Below, piece after piece: positions 52,819 through 61,979 of a DNA stretch of 64,000 bases. Source of the stretch: DATJGF01 sp035495315 (GTDB taxonomy: Bacteria; Verrucomicrobiota; Verrucomicrobiia; Limisphaerales; UBA8199). Numbering within the stretch: position 1 is the first letter of the stretch; the number at the start of each line of letters is the position of its first letter. The notes under the pieces are model-generated. The model searched no databases and was not told where the DNA came from. It was given only the letters and a program-made list of their open reading frames with translations. The stretch lies in assembly GCA_035495315.1 (NCBI GenBank), contig DATJGF010000194.1, forward strand, positions 10,611 through 74,610. Direction: 5' to 3'. A program made the translations under genes and the position numbers.

Positions 52819-54036
52819 ATGAGCTATACCGAGCAGTACCTCCAATCGGAGATGGCAGCGCAAGGCATCGAAGTCAGTATCCTGGTCAACTGCCTGGTTC
52901 AGGATGCCACCCGATTGGGGGCCAGTGACCTCCACATCGAGCCTTGGGAAGACTCAATTGCTGTTCGCGCACGGGTGAACGGTGTTCTGACCGAGATCGC
53001 TCATCTGCCGCTAGACCTGCTGGACAAAATCTCGACGCGTTTCAAGGTGATGGCGAACCTGGTGACCTACCAGGCTGGGCTGCCGCAAGACGGAACCGCC
53101 ATTGGCGGCCCGGAACTCGAAGGCGTGCAATTGCGCGTTTCAATCTTTCCAACCACGCGCGGCGAAAAGGTTGTCGTGCGGCTGTTTGATCCGCGCGATC
53201 GCCGATTTGATCTGGCAAATCTTGGCTTCGAGGATGCAACGTTGCAAGGATTGCTGCGCGTGCTCAAACGAACCAGCGGGTTGCTGCTCTTCACCGGACC
53301 CACGGGTTCGGGCAAAACCAGCACGATGTATTCGGCGCTGTGCTATATCATGCAACGGGACGGCACCAGCATCAGCATCAGCACGGTCGAGGATCCAGTT
53401 GAGTTCAACCTGCCGATGGTGAGCCAAACTCAGATCAACCCCGCCCAGCAATTCAGTTACGCCGTCGCACTGCGCAGCATCATGCGCCAGGACCCGCAGG
53501 TGATAATGGTTGGGGAGATCCGTGACGCCGAGACTGCGGGCATCGCGGTCCAGGCCGGGCTGACGGGGCATCTGGTAATCAGCACCATCCATTCCGGCGT
53601 TTCGGCCGGCGCCTTCACTCGGCTTATCAACATGGAGATTGAACCATTCATGCTTGCTTCCAGTGTGCTTGGCGTCATGGGCCTGCGGCTCGTCCGCAAA
53701 AATTGTCCGCATTGCACTCAAGCCTATGAACCGCCGCCGAGCCAACTCAAGCTCGTGCCAGAAGATTGGGGCGGACAGGCGCAATTTCTCCGAGGCGCTG
53801 GGTGCGAACAGTGCAACCAGACCGGATACTCTGGACGTTTGCCAGTAAGCGAGCTGCTGGTGGCCAATGAGCCTTTCCGGGAAGCTGTTCTCAAGAAGCT
53901 GCCTACCTCAGCACTCGAAGAGATCGCCATCCAGCAGGGCATGCGGACGCTCTGGCAGAACGGGCTTTATCGCGCGATTTCGGGCCAAACCACCTTGGAG
54001 GAGGTTATCCGCGTCGTCGCCGTCGATATGGTGTAA
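52819..54036 (+). CDS. GspE/PilB-type secretion or pilus assembly ATPase, stand-alone short form
   Basis: A 405-residue hexameric ATPase of the type II secretion/type IV pilus assembly class. DLHIEPWEDSIAVRARVNGVL begins the N2 domain; Walker A GPTGSGKT at 160-167, Asp-box STVEDPVEF, Walker B RQDPQVIMVGEIRD, His box LVISTIHSG, and the C4 zinc motif CPHC...CEQC. It lacks the N-terminal MshEN/N1 domain of PilB or GspE (normally ~550-570 residues), so it may be loaded differently. No GspF, GspD or major pilin gene is adjacent. It could energise the pseudopilin cassettes at 14-26 kb; that link is untested. Confidence 0.9.
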   Translation: MSYTEQYLQSEMAAQGIEVSILVNCLVQDATRLGASDLHIEPWEDSIAVRARVNGVLTEIAHLPLDLLDKISTRFKVMANLVTYQAGLPQDGTAIGGPELEGVQLRVSIFPTTRGEKVVVRLFDPRDRRFDLANLGFEDATLQGLLRVLKRTSGLLLFTGPTGSGKTSTMYSALCYIMQRDGTSISISTVEDPVEFNLPMVSQTQINPAQQFSYAVALRSIMRQDPQVIMVGEIRDAETAGIAVQAGLTGHLVISTIHSGVSAGAFTRLINMEIEPFMLASSVLGVMGLRLVRKNCPHCTQAYEPPPSQLKLVPEDWGGQAQFLRGAGCEQCNQTGYSGRLPVSELLVANEPFREAVLKKLPTSALEEIAIQQGMRTLWQNGLYRAISGQTTLEEVIRVVAVDMV

Positions 54037-54168
54037 ATGCCTGGAGCAGGAGATTTGACCGCGGCGCCTTATGCATTATCGTCACTTTTGCTTCAATACA
54101 TCGATAACACTCTCGGGGCTCTGTTCATTGCTGGTTGTTGAAGTCGGCAGCAACCTATAAGTTGCGTT

Positions 54169-54852
54169 ATGTTCAAGAACCAACGGATGTACTGGCACGC
54201 TATGATGTGCCTTCAGGTCATCTCGCTCCAGCTCACCGAGGCCGCGGACTCTGAAACCAAAAGCGCGTTGGAAAGCGATCGGCAAGGTTGGGTCGACATT
54301 CTGCCGGCACCGGACCTGAAAGACTGGCTTCGCGTACCCGTCCCGCCCAACGCGCGCCTTGGTCGCGATCAATGGCATGTTGATTCCGATAAGAAGTTGC
54401 TGATCTGCGACGGCGACGGCGGCCACGACATGTTGCTGCTCGATAAAGAAATTGGAGACGCCATCTTTCACGTGGAATTCTGCTACACCAAAGTCGAAGG
54501 CAAAACCGGCTATAACAGCGGTGCGTATGTGCGTAACTCTCGTGATGGCTCTTTTTGGCACCAAGCCCAGTTTGGCGACGCCAAAGATGGTTACCTCTTT
54601 GGCCAAACCGCGGTCAGCGGCTATGGTAAAAAGAATTTCAATCTGGCGCGACAAGTCACTGACATGCGCGTCAAGCCGGCTGGAGAATGGAACACGCTTG
54701 AAATTACCGCGCGTGGAAACGTTTTAACGCTGTGGATCAATGGCGCGATTACCTGTCATTTCGACGAATGTAACGTGCCGCGCGGCTACATTGGTCTCGA
54801 AGGCGAAGGCTTTCGAATTGAATTTCGGAATTTAAAACTCAAGGAATTGTAA
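54169..54852 (+). CDS. DUF1080 (3-keto-disaccharide hydrolase-like) protein
   Basis: A 227-residue exported protein with a short signal segment (~8-25) and one DUF1080 concanavalin-like beta-sandwich domain (~40-227): GWVDILPAPDLKDW, WHVDSDKKLLICDGDGGHDML, NSGAYVRNSRDG, YGKKNFNLARQ, GEWNTLEITARGN and PRGYIGLEGEG. Planctomycetes and Verrucomicrobia carry many such proteins; some act in 3-keto-disaccharide processing. No catalytic residue was assigned. Confidence 0.85.
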   Translation: MFKNQRMYWHAMMCLQVISLQLTEAADSETKSALESDRQGWVDILPAPDLKDWLRVPVPPNARLGRDQWHVDSDKKLLICDGDGGHDMLLLDKEIGDAIFHVEFCYTKVEGKTGYNSGAYVRNSRDGSFWHQAQFGDAKDGYLFGQTAVSGYGKKNFNLARQVTDMRVKPAGEWNTLEITARGNVLTLWINGAITCHFDECNVPRGYIGLEGEGFRIEFRNLKLKEL

Positions 54853-54874
54853 CTGACCAGAGTGGAGGAAACGA

Positions 54875-54894
54875 CCTCACGTCGTCTTCTACAA
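54875..54894 (-). repeat. Dispersed GTAGGAGACGACGT element, partial copy
   Basis: On the minus strand reads TTGTAGAAGACGACGTGAGG, matching the 5' 20 bases of the consensus with one change. It lies 4 bp after the stop of the thioredoxin-like gene and 22 bp past the DUF1080 stop, between two converging genes. Confidence 0.6.
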
Positions 54895-54898
54895 GGCG

Positions 54899-55684
54899 CT
54901 ACAGGGAGTACTTGGCGATGAGTTGCGCCAACGACTTCTCCTGCAAATAGTGCGGCATGCCTTCGAAGCGCACGATTCCGTGCGGATCAATCAGCATGGT
55001 GTGTGGAATTCCCCGCACCTCGACGGCCTTGGCGGTGCGCCCCTGGCTGTCGCTGACGACTGTGTATTCAATCTTCGGCTCGGTCATTGCGCGGATGGCC
55101 TGTTCCGGTTCGTCCGAAATCCCGATAACGACCAACTTATCCTTAAATTTGCCATAGAGCTCGTTGAGGTGAGGGATTGAGCGCCGGCAAGGACCGCACC
55201 ATGTCGCCCAGAAATCGATCAAGACGAATTTCCCTTGCATCTCGGGAACCCCATTCAGCCACTTCTCAATGCTGATATCCGGCGCTGGGCGATTCAAAAA
55301 AGATTTCGCATGAATCTCATGCGCCGGAATGATGTCGTCCCCGGCATTGGTCTCCACTGGCGGTGCGGCCGGTCGTTTGGCTGCTGGTGCCTCCCGAAGC
55401 GTCTTGGCATAAAGGGCGTTTCCTTGCGTCTGCTCAGCTTGTTTTGCCGCCGCTTCAGTAGCATTGAAATGAAAATGCGCTTGCAATGAAGGGTCGAGGT
55501 CTTTGAGTTTCGCCGTGCCAATTCCGCGGCTATGAGTGAAGTAGATCGCCGTCTTAGTAACCGTCGTGATCGTGACCTGCGTGTAGGTCTCTGAGCCCAC
55601 TTTTAGTGTAGCAAATTGCTCATCTGCGGCGTGCAGGAAACCGGCTGTGCCCAGCGCCAGGATTAGCAGAAAAAGAGTTCGCAT
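54899..55684 (-). CDS. Exported thioredoxin-like protein (TlpA/ResA type)
   Basis: A 261-residue periplasmic protein: signal peptide (1-20, ending LHAA), an N-terminal region of ~110 residues with no recognised fold (SETYTQVTITTVTKTAIYFTHS), then a redoxin domain with WCGPC at 162-166, FWATWCGPCRRSIPHLNELY and the cis-Pro loop RGIPHTMLIDPHG. It probably reduces or isomerises disulfides in envelope proteins. The ATG at 55684 starts the signal peptide; the longer frame lacks one. Confidence 0.85.
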   Translation of the reverse strand: MRTLFLLILALGTAGFLHAADEQFATLKVGSETYTQVTITTVTKTAIYFTHSRGIGTAKLKDLDPSLQAHFHFNATEAAAKQAEQTQGNALYAKTLREAPAAKRPAAPPVETNAGDDIIPAHEIHAKSFLNRPAPDISIEKWLNGVPEMQGKFVLIDFWATWCGPCRRSIPHLNELYGKFKDKLVVIGISDEPEQAIRAMTEPKIEYTVVSDSQGRTAKAVEVRGIPHTMLIDPHGIVRFEGMPHYLQEKSLAQLIAKYSL

Positions 55685-55731
55685 CCCTCTTTTGACAGCA
55701 ACTCCGGTGCCGATTTCGCAACGCAACCAGG

Positions 55732-56367
55732 CTAGGTTTTGGCCACCGACGGCGAGCTAAGTACCTCGATTGCCCGCAACGTAGCGGCGCTGCGAGTTTC
55801 AACACCCAGCTTTTCAAAAATCTCCAACAGGTACTTCTTCACGGTCGATTCGCTGATGCCCAGGATCGTCGCAATATCCGAATTGGTTTTACCCTGAGCG
55901 ACCCAAAGGAGAGTTTCGGCGGCTCGGGGTGTCAGGCCAAGGCTCACAAATGGAGCAGGCGAGGAGAAATCCGCTTTGAATTCGCGGCGCGCCTGCTGCT
56001 GAGAACGCAGCAGACGTGCTTCAATCGCCTGCAGCAGCTCCGTCTTGGGAACAGGTTTGGTCAGATAATCATCAGCGCCCAGATTCATCCCGCTGCGCAG
56101 GTCGTCTTTCTCGCCTTTGGCCGTCAGGAAGACGAAAGGAATCAGCGCCAGCTTGTTATCTTCCCGCAAGGCTTGCAGCACGGCATAGCCGTCCAGACCC
56201 GGCATCATCACATCACAGAGGATCAGATCGGGGGTTTGTTTGCGCGCAACCTCCAGGCCGGCCTGCCCGTTGTCGGCAGTGATCGGCTGGTAACCCTCGA
56301 GCCGCAAGACCGTCGCCAAATTACGTCGCATTTCAGGTTCGTCTTCGATGATTAGAATCTTTCTCAT
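55732..56367 (-). CDS. LuxR-type response regulator
   Basis: A 211-residue regulator. Receiver: IIEDEPEMRRN, phospho-acceptor Asp52 in LILCDVMMPGLDGY, FLTAKG and YLTKPVPKTEL. Then a LuxR-type DNA-binding domain (~145-205): LTPRAAETLLWVAQGKTNSDIA and ISESTVKKYLLEIFEKLGV. The start at 56367 is 2 bp after the kinase stop, so the pair is one operon and presumably one phosphorelay. Confidence 0.92.
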   Translation of the reverse strand: MRKILIIEDEPEMRRNLATVLRLEGYQPITADNGQAGLEVARKQTPDLILCDVMMPGLDGYAVLQALREDNKLALIPFVFLTAKGEKDDLRSGMNLGADDYLTKPVPKTELLQAIEARLLRSQQQARREFKADFSSPAPFVSLGLTPRAAETLLWVAQGKTNSDIATILGISESTVKKYLLEIFEKLGVETRSAATLRAIEVLSSPSVAKT

Positions 56368-56369
56368 AA

Positions 56370-58511
56370 CTACACTCCGAAGAACGGGAGGCGGACAATC
56401 ACTTGGGTCCCCCGTCCAATCTGGCTTCGGACCTGTATCGTGCCGCCATGGAGTTCGACGCAGCGCTTGACCAGCACCAATCCTATCCCAGTGCCGGGCC
56501 GATCGCCAACGTTTCGTCCGCGCTGAAAAGAGGTGAACAGGCCCGCCTGATCCTCCGGCGGAATCCCAATGCCCTGGTCGGTAACCGCGCATACCGCATA
56601 GGGACCGTCCCGGTCGATGCTAAACCGGACCGGTTGCCCGGGTTGCGAATATTTGACCGCGTTGCTCAGTAGGTTAGTAAAGATGTGCCCCAGCAAACGG
56701 TCGTCCGCCCAGCCCTGTTGCGACACCGGTGCAACCGATAGCTCAATCACACACTTCTGCTCAGTCGCTGATTTAACTTCGGCGAGGATACGGCGCGCGA
56801 AGGCCGTAATATCGAGAGGTGCAGGTTTATACTCCATTTTGGCGGCGTCGAGCCGGCTTAGGACCAGGACTTCCTCCATCATGCCCGCCATTCGCCGCGT
56901 ATTCTTGACGATCGAGTCCAATTGTTCTTTGCGTTCGTCAGTCGAAAGTTGCTCGTGGTAATCGCTGAGGATTTCGGCCGACGATTGGATGATACCGAGC
57001 GGAGTGCGGAACTCATGGGAAACCATCGACACGAAACTGCTTTTGAGCTGGCCGAGTTCTTTCTCCCGCGCGACTGCCTTGAGTAATTCCGCCTCCGCGC
57101 GCTTGCGTTGCGTGATGTCGATGCCGACGAGCAACACATGCGGCTGTCCATTGACTTCGATGAGGTCCATCGAAAGCAGGCCCGTAAAGGCGGCGCCGTG
57201 CCGATCCCGCACGCGGCATTCCTTTTCACGAATGCGACTTTCGCGTTGCAGTTCCTCCCAGAAAGCTTCGCGCTCAGCCGCGCTTTCCCACAATCCCAGA
57301 TCGGCTGCCGTGCGGCCGAGCACTTCCTCGCGGGTGTACTTGGTCCAGCGAAGAAACGCGTCGTTGACTTCGACGTACTTGCGGTCGCTCAAGCGGGCCA
57401 GCGCGATGGAAATGGGGCTGGTGTGAAACGACGTGCTGAAACGCGCTTCACTCTCCCGCAAACGGGCGGCGCTGGCTCGAAGTTCGGCCTCCGCGCGCTT
57501 GCGTTCGCTAATATCATTAAACACCGCCTGGATAATCTGGCGCCCGCCCCAATCAATCCGGGTCAGCACGATCTCAATGGGAATGTCCTCCCCGCGCGAA
57601 TTGCGAGCCAGCCAATCGAACCGCGCGCTCCCGCGGGTCAGGCACTCTTCAATATGTTGTCGCGCGAGCACATCGGCCCGCTCACCGTTGGGCTGGATGG
57701 GCGCGGAGGTCTCGGCCGGGTGCTTCCCAATCACTTCCTCCGGCGACTGGAAACCCAGAATCCGCAAGCAGGCCGGATTGACTTCCAACATTTGATTTTC
57801 ATCGTGCAGAATAATTCCCTGGCTGGAAGCTTCGAACAGTGCGCGGAATTTCTCCTCTGATTCACGCATCGCCTGCTGGGAGCGCTTGCGCTCAATTGCC
57901 AGCGCGATTTGCCCCGCCACGAACGTCAGAATTTGTTTCTCATCTTCCCCGTAAGCCTGCTCATGCTCATAATCCTGCACTGCCACCGCTCCGATCGTTT
58001 TGCCGTGTAGCAGCAGCGGAACACCGAGCCAAACCGCCGCTGGCGGCCCGCACTCAATGTAGGTCGCTTCGACCCCCTCAAACGCGACCTCCCGGCCAAC
58101 TCGTTTTTTATGAGCTTCCATGTCGCTTCCGATCAGGAGTGGCTTTCCGGTGCGTAGGACCAGGCTGGTCAATCCGAGGTTCATCGGGCGCGGCGCAGGC
58201 TTAGGGCTGCGCTCATCGACGTAATACGGAAAAGAAATCATTTCGGTTCGGGAGTCCAGCAACGCGATGTAAAAGTTCTGGGCCGGCATCAAGCCGAGGA
58301 TGATCTGATGAATGTGCCGGTAGAGGTGCTCCAGATCCTCCGCCGCATGCACCGCCTCTGAGATTTCAAAAGTTGCCCGCTGCACCTTCTCGCGCCGGCA
58401 GCGCTCGGCATCGGACAAACTCTGAACCATGGGTTCATTTTGGCCGAAGATCGGCGCCAGCGCACTGGACCGTTCGGTCCATTTACCCTCAGGCGCAGGT
58501 GAATTAATCAT
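56370..58511 (-). CDS. GAF-PAS-PAS sensor histidine kinase
   Basis: A ~713-residue soluble kinase: a GAF domain (~45-200; AQNFYIALLDSRTEMISFPY), two PAS domains (~225-340 and 350-470; FRALFEASSQGIILHDENQ and FSTSFHTSPISIALARLSDRK), a HisKA region with His in SMVSHEFRTPLGII, and HATPase_c with DRLLGHIFTNLLSNAVKYS and GTGIGLVLVKRCVELHGG. It probably senses a cytosolic cue and phosphorylates the adjacent regulator. The first ~25 residues are uncertain. Confidence 0.9.
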   Translation of the reverse strand: MINSPAPEGKWTERSSALAPIFGQNEPMVQSLSDAERCRREKVQRATFEISEAVHAAEDLEHLYRHIHQIILGLMPAQNFYIALLDSRTEMISFPYYVDERSPKPAPRPMNLGLTSLVLRTGKPLLIGSDMEAHKKRVGREVAFEGVEATYIECGPPAAVWLGVPLLLHGKTIGAVAVQDYEHEQAYGEDEKQILTFVAGQIALAIERKRSQQAMRESEEKFRALFEASSQGIILHDENQMLEVNPACLRILGFQSPEEVIGKHPAETSAPIQPNGERADVLARQHIEECLTRGSARFDWLARNSRGEDIPIEIVLTRIDWGGRQIIQAVFNDISERKRAEAELRASAARLRESEARFSTSFHTSPISIALARLSDRKYVEVNDAFLRWTKYTREEVLGRTAADLGLWESAAEREAFWEELQRESRIREKECRVRDRHGAAFTGLLSMDLIEVNGQPHVLLVGIDITQRKRAEAELLKAVAREKELGQLKSSFVSMVSHEFRTPLGIIQSSAEILSDYHEQLSTDERKEQLDSIVKNTRRMAGMMEEVLVLSRLDAAKMEYKPAPLDITAFARRILAEVKSATEQKCVIELSVAPVSQQGWADDRLLGHIFTNLLSNAVKYSQPGQPVRFSIDRDGPYAVCAVTDQGIGIPPEDQAGLFTSFQRGRNVGDRPGTGIGLVLVKRCVELHGGTIQVRSQIGRGTQVIVRLPFFGV

Positions 58512-58517
58512 AGACGC

Positions 58518-58955
58518 ATGAAAACCAATTATCACACAGCGCAAGGTAGCCTGCAATATCGCGCTGCGGCTGCTGATACGCCGAGCCGTTTGACGGCTCA
58601 ACGGATCCCGTCCCCCTCCAGGAAACCATTGACGAACCCCGCACGGTTCGTCACCGGTCGCCCAGCCCTCGTCGGTAATCGGCAAACGCTTCGCGAATTC
58701 CGTGCGGCTGAGATGGCAGCCTGGGAGGCAATTCGTCCGAGCACCAAACTCGATGGGCGCGCCCCACGCGAGCACCAGCCGGAGTCACTGTGGAGGCTGG
58801 CGACCAACACCTCGCTGAAAAAGGAAGCCTGGCTGATTCTCCTGCTGGCGGTTTGCGCCGCCGCCGCTGTTGGACTGGGATTATGTGACATTTCCCGTTT
58901 AATCACGGGTTGGTCCCGATTCGTCGAAGGCATCCACAATTTCCTGATGGCATAA
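58518..58955 (+). CDS. Small membrane-anchored protein, unknown
   Basis: A 145-residue frame with one hydrophobic helix near 104-122 (AWLILLLAVCAAAAVGLGL). The first ~60 residues are basic and repeat-like, so translation may begin at the internal ATG at 58713. No family recognised. Its ATG is only 6 bp from the kinase start on the opposite strand, which is tight for two divergent promoters, so at least one of the two starts is probably further in. Confidence 0.45.
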   Translation: MKTNYHTAQGSLQYRAAAADTPSRLTAQRIPSPSRKPLTNPARFVTGRPALVGNRQTLREFRAAEMAAWEAIRPSTKLDGRAPREHQPESLWRLATNTSLKKEAWLILLLAVCAAAAVGLGLCDISRLITGWSRFVEGIHNFLMA

Positions 58956-59002
58956 CAGCTCAGGCAATCCACATCCAAGACCACTAAAGACCACAACTAG
59001 TT

Positions 59003-59572
59003 ATGAAGAACCTCAAGCCGATGATTGTTATCGCATTGCTGGCCATCCCGGCAACCGTGCTCCTTACGGGCAGTCATACCAGCCAAAGCGCCAAAGCCGC
59101 ACAAGTTGCTCGAGGCAAGTATCTCGTCTCTTTTGGCGGGTGCAACGACTGCCATACGCCTCTCAAGGTGACCAACAAAGGTCCCGTGCCGGACCTCAGC
59201 CGGATGCTCTCCGGCCACCCTGAAAACATTAAATTGCCGCCAGCGGACCTTAAGCCCGGGCCGTGGTTTGCCGTCACCGCCGGCATGACTGCCTGGGCGG
59301 GTCCATGGGGCGTCAGTTACGCCGCGAACCTCACGTCCGACCGAAACACCGGGCTTGGCATCTGGACCGCACAGATGTTCATCAAGGCGATGCGGACCGG
59401 CAAACATATGGGGAACGGCCGCGATATCCTGCCGCCGATGCCCTGGCAAGACGTTGCCCAGCTCACCGATGAAGACCTCAAAGCCATGTTCGCTTATCTG
59501 CAGAGCGTGCCACCGATCAGCAATCATGTCCCTTTACCAGTCGGGCCGGACGGCAAGATCGAATTTGAGTAA
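59003..59572 (+). CDS. Exported c-type cytochrome (single haem)
   Basis: A 189-residue periplasmic protein with a signal peptide (1-~24) and one haem-binding motif CNDCH near 48-52. The distal Met ligand is probably in ILPPMPWQDV near 149. The fold order ARGKYLVSFGGCNDCHTP ... AANLTSDRNTGLGIWT is typical of small cytochromes associated with dehydrogenases in aerobes. Its electron partner is not visible; an alcohol or sugar dehydrogenase elsewhere is plausible. Confidence 0.88.
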   Translation: MKNLKPMIVIALLAIPATVLLTGSHTSQSAKAAQVARGKYLVSFGGCNDCHTPLKVTNKGPVPDLSRMLSGHPENIKLPPADLKPGPWFAVTAGMTAWAGPWGVSYAANLTSDRNTGLGIWTAQMFIKAMRTGKHMGNGRDILPPMPWQDVAQLTDEDLKAMFAYLQSVPPISNHVPLPVGPDGKIEFE

Positions 59573-59598
59573 TTGTAGAAGACGACGTTAGGAGACTC
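59573..59598 (+). repeat. Dispersed 26-bp element, copy after cytochrome gene
   Basis: Reads TTGTAGAAGACGACGTTAGG then AGACTC, starting directly after the cytochrome stop codon. It is followed to 59788 by GC-rich and CTTTGGACTTTGGAC stutter sequence with no ORF. Confidence 0.65.
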
Positions 59599-59788
59599 CG
59601 ACTCCACAAGGCTTCGGAAATCAAACCCGCTCCCTGAACGTTTCCTCCCTCTCTCTTTCCGAAGGCCTTACGGAGGGGAGAGGGCCCTGGGTTCAGGGGG
59701 CGATTTTCGAAGACGAGGGCAACTTTGGACCTTGGACTTTGGACTTTAAGCGTTTGGACTTAATCAAGGCCCTGGTTTAAGTTCGCTC

Positions 59789-61900
59789 ATGGCTTCGCCA
59801 GAGCGCTTCCTCATGTGCCCCCCTGACCTGTATGAGGTCGACTATGTCATCAACCCGTGGATGGAGGGGAATATCCATAAATCGTCGCGTGAAATGGCGA
59901 TCCAACAATGGCGGGGACTACATCAAATCCTGCAAAAACGAGCCGAGGTCGAGCAAATCGCGCCTCAACCCGGTTTACCCGATATGGTCTTCACTGCGAA
60001 TGCCGGTGTCGCAGTCGGACGCAGATGTGTTCTGAGCCGTTTTCTGTATCGTGAGCGGCAGGGTGAAGAAGAACACTTCAAGCACTGGTTCAAGAAGCAC
60101 GGGTTCGAGGTTTTTGAATTACCGGCCGACTTGCCCTTTGAAGGGGCGGGCGACGCCTTGCTGGATCGCGCGGGAGCCTGCCTCTGGGCTGGTTACGGCT
60201 TCCGCAGCGAGCTCGACTCGCATCCCTACCTGGCACGCTGGCTCGATATCGAAGTACTGTCGCTTCGGTTGATTGATCCGAGATTCTATCATCTCGATAC
60301 GTGCTTTTGTCCGCTCGAGGGCGGCTGGCTTATCTATTATCCGCAGGCCTTCGATGCATATTCTAACCGTCTTATCGAGCAGCGCGTGCCGGCCAACAAA
60401 AGGATTGCAATCGGGGAGGCCGATGCCGTTCGCTTTGCCTGCAACGCGGTCAACATCGGGCGCAATATTGTCGTAAATGAGACCAGTGCCGAGCTGCAAG
60501 AGCGCCTCGCGTCCGCAGGTTTTCAAGCCATTCAAACGCCCCTGAACGAATTCATCAAATCGGGCGGCGCCGCCAAATGCCTCACGCTCCGCCTCACCGA
60601 ACCGGAACCGCCGCGCACCAAGAGCGCAACCACGGTCCAAAGCCGCGAATTAAACCTCGAGGGCCACCTGCTCGATTCCGGTTTGCTCGACCGCGCGCTG
60701 GAACTCACCGTGCAAAGCGGCGGCAGTTTTCAGATCCTCCATTTCAATCTTGGTAAACAACGCCAAAGCACTTCTAAAGCAGAGATCAAAATCTCGGGCC
60801 CCTCGGAAGAGATCCTCGACAAGATCATGGGCCAGATGATCGAGTTGGGCGCCGTTGTTCCTGGCCGGGAAGAGGTCGATGCCGAGCTTAAGCCGGTGAC
60901 ACGGATGGGCGTGGCGCCGGACGATTTTTTTGCCACTACAATTTATCCGACCGAGGTGCGGGTGGGTGGCCATTGGTGGCGAGTCCAGGACCAACGGATG
61001 GATGGCGTTATTGTCGTCGACGAAAAACAAAAGCTAGCTCGCTGCACGCTCTTCCGTTATTTGCGCGCCGGCGAGCAGGTCGTTACCGGTAGCCGCGGGG
61101 TGCGCACGATTAGGAAGACCGAATCACGCGATGTGCGTGGTAGCGCGCAGGCTGAGCACGAGTTCTCTTTTATGGGTGCCGGCGTTTCCAGCGAGCGGCG
61201 TGTTGAGCTGCTGGTCGACCAAATCGCCTGGGAAATGCACCGGATTCGTGAGCAGCGCGGCAAAATTATTGTCGTCCCGGGCCCTGTGGTGGTTCATACC
61301 GGCGGTGCGGAACATCTCGCGTGGCTTGTGCGAGAGGGCTACGTGCAGGCCCTGCTCGGCGGGAATGCCATCGCCGTGCACGATATCGAACAGGCCCTGC
61401 TCGGCACTTCCCTCGGGGTCGACCTTAAGCTCGGCACATCGGTCGAAGGCGGCCATCGGCACCACTTGAAGGCCATCAACATCATACGTGGCTGCGGCGG
61501 TATTGCCCCTGCCGTGGAACAGGGCGTCCTGACCAGCGGCATCTTCTTCGAATGCGCCCGCGTAGGAGTTCCTTTCTTATTGGCAGGGTCGATCCGTGAT
61601 GATGGCCCGCTGCCTGAGACTCAAATGGACCTGATCACAGCCCAGGAGGAATATTCGCGGCTGCTCAAGGGCGCCGATCTTATCCTGATGCTCTCCTCGA
61701 TGCTGCACTCTATTGGCGTCGGCAATATGACGCCCTCGGGTGTCAGGCTGGTTTGCGTCGACATCAACCCCGCTGTAGTGACGAAGCTAAGCGACCGTGG
61801 CTCCATTGAGTCGGTCGGCGTCGTTACCGATGTGGGTTTGTTCCTCAACCTGCTGGTGCAACGACTGCGAAAATTCGAAACTGAACGGCAAGCAGTCTGA
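59789..61900 (+). CDS. argZ: Bifunctional arginine dihydrolase / LOR-SDH domain protein (ArgZ/AgrE type)
   Basis: A 703-residue protein with the architecture and length of cyanobacterial ArgZ/AgrE, which convert arginine to ornithine plus ammonia and CO2. The N-terminal amidinotransferase-fold half (~1-270) carries the key residues at the same numbers reported for that family: Asn22, Asn71 (FTANAG), Glu118 (FEGAGD), His168 (YHLDTC) and nucleophile Cys264 (GGAAKCLTLRL). The C-terminal half (~290-695) is the LOR/SDH bifunctional-enzyme conserved domain plus an ornithine-cyclodeaminase-like part (VVPGPVVVHTGGAEHLAWLV, GGIAPAVEQGVLTSG). It would give the cell an arginine-catabolic route for nitrogen mobilisation. 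Confidence 0.9.
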   Translation: MASPERFLMCPPDLYEVDYVINPWMEGNIHKSSREMAIQQWRGLHQILQKRAEVEQIAPQPGLPDMVFTANAGVAVGRRCVLSRFLYRERQGEEEHFKHWFKKHGFEVFELPADLPFEGAGDALLDRAGACLWAGYGFRSELDSHPYLARWLDIEVLSLRLIDPRFYHLDTCFCPLEGGWLIYYPQAFDAYSNRLIEQRVPANKRIAIGEADAVRFACNAVNIGRNIVVNETSAELQERLASAGFQAIQTPLNEFIKSGGAAKCLTLRLTEPEPPRTKSATTVQSRELNLEGHLLDSGLLDRALELTVQSGGSFQILHFNLGKQRQSTSKAEIKISGPSEEILDKIMGQMIELGAVVPGREEVDAELKPVTRMGVAPDDFFATTIYPTEVRVGGHWWRVQDQRMDGVIVVDEKQKLARCTLFRYLRAGEQVVTGSRGVRTIRKTESRDVRGSAQAEHEFSFMGAGVSSERRVELLVDQIAWEMHRIREQRGKIIVVPGPVVVHTGGAEHLAWLVREGYVQALLGGNAIAVHDIEQALLGTSLGVDLKLGTSVEGGHRHHLKAINIIRGCGGIAPAVEQGVLTSGIFFECARVGVPFLLAGSIRDDGPLPETQMDLITAQEEYSRLLKGADLILMLSSMLHSIGVGNMTPSGVRLVCVDINPAVVTKLSDRGSIESVGVVTDVGLFLNLLVQRLRKFETERQAV

Positions 61901-61979
61901 TGAAAAACCTCCCACGATTGGACCAGCCCGAATCCTTGGATGGATTTCGGGCTTCGACCTTGGGATTTCGGATCTTTCC

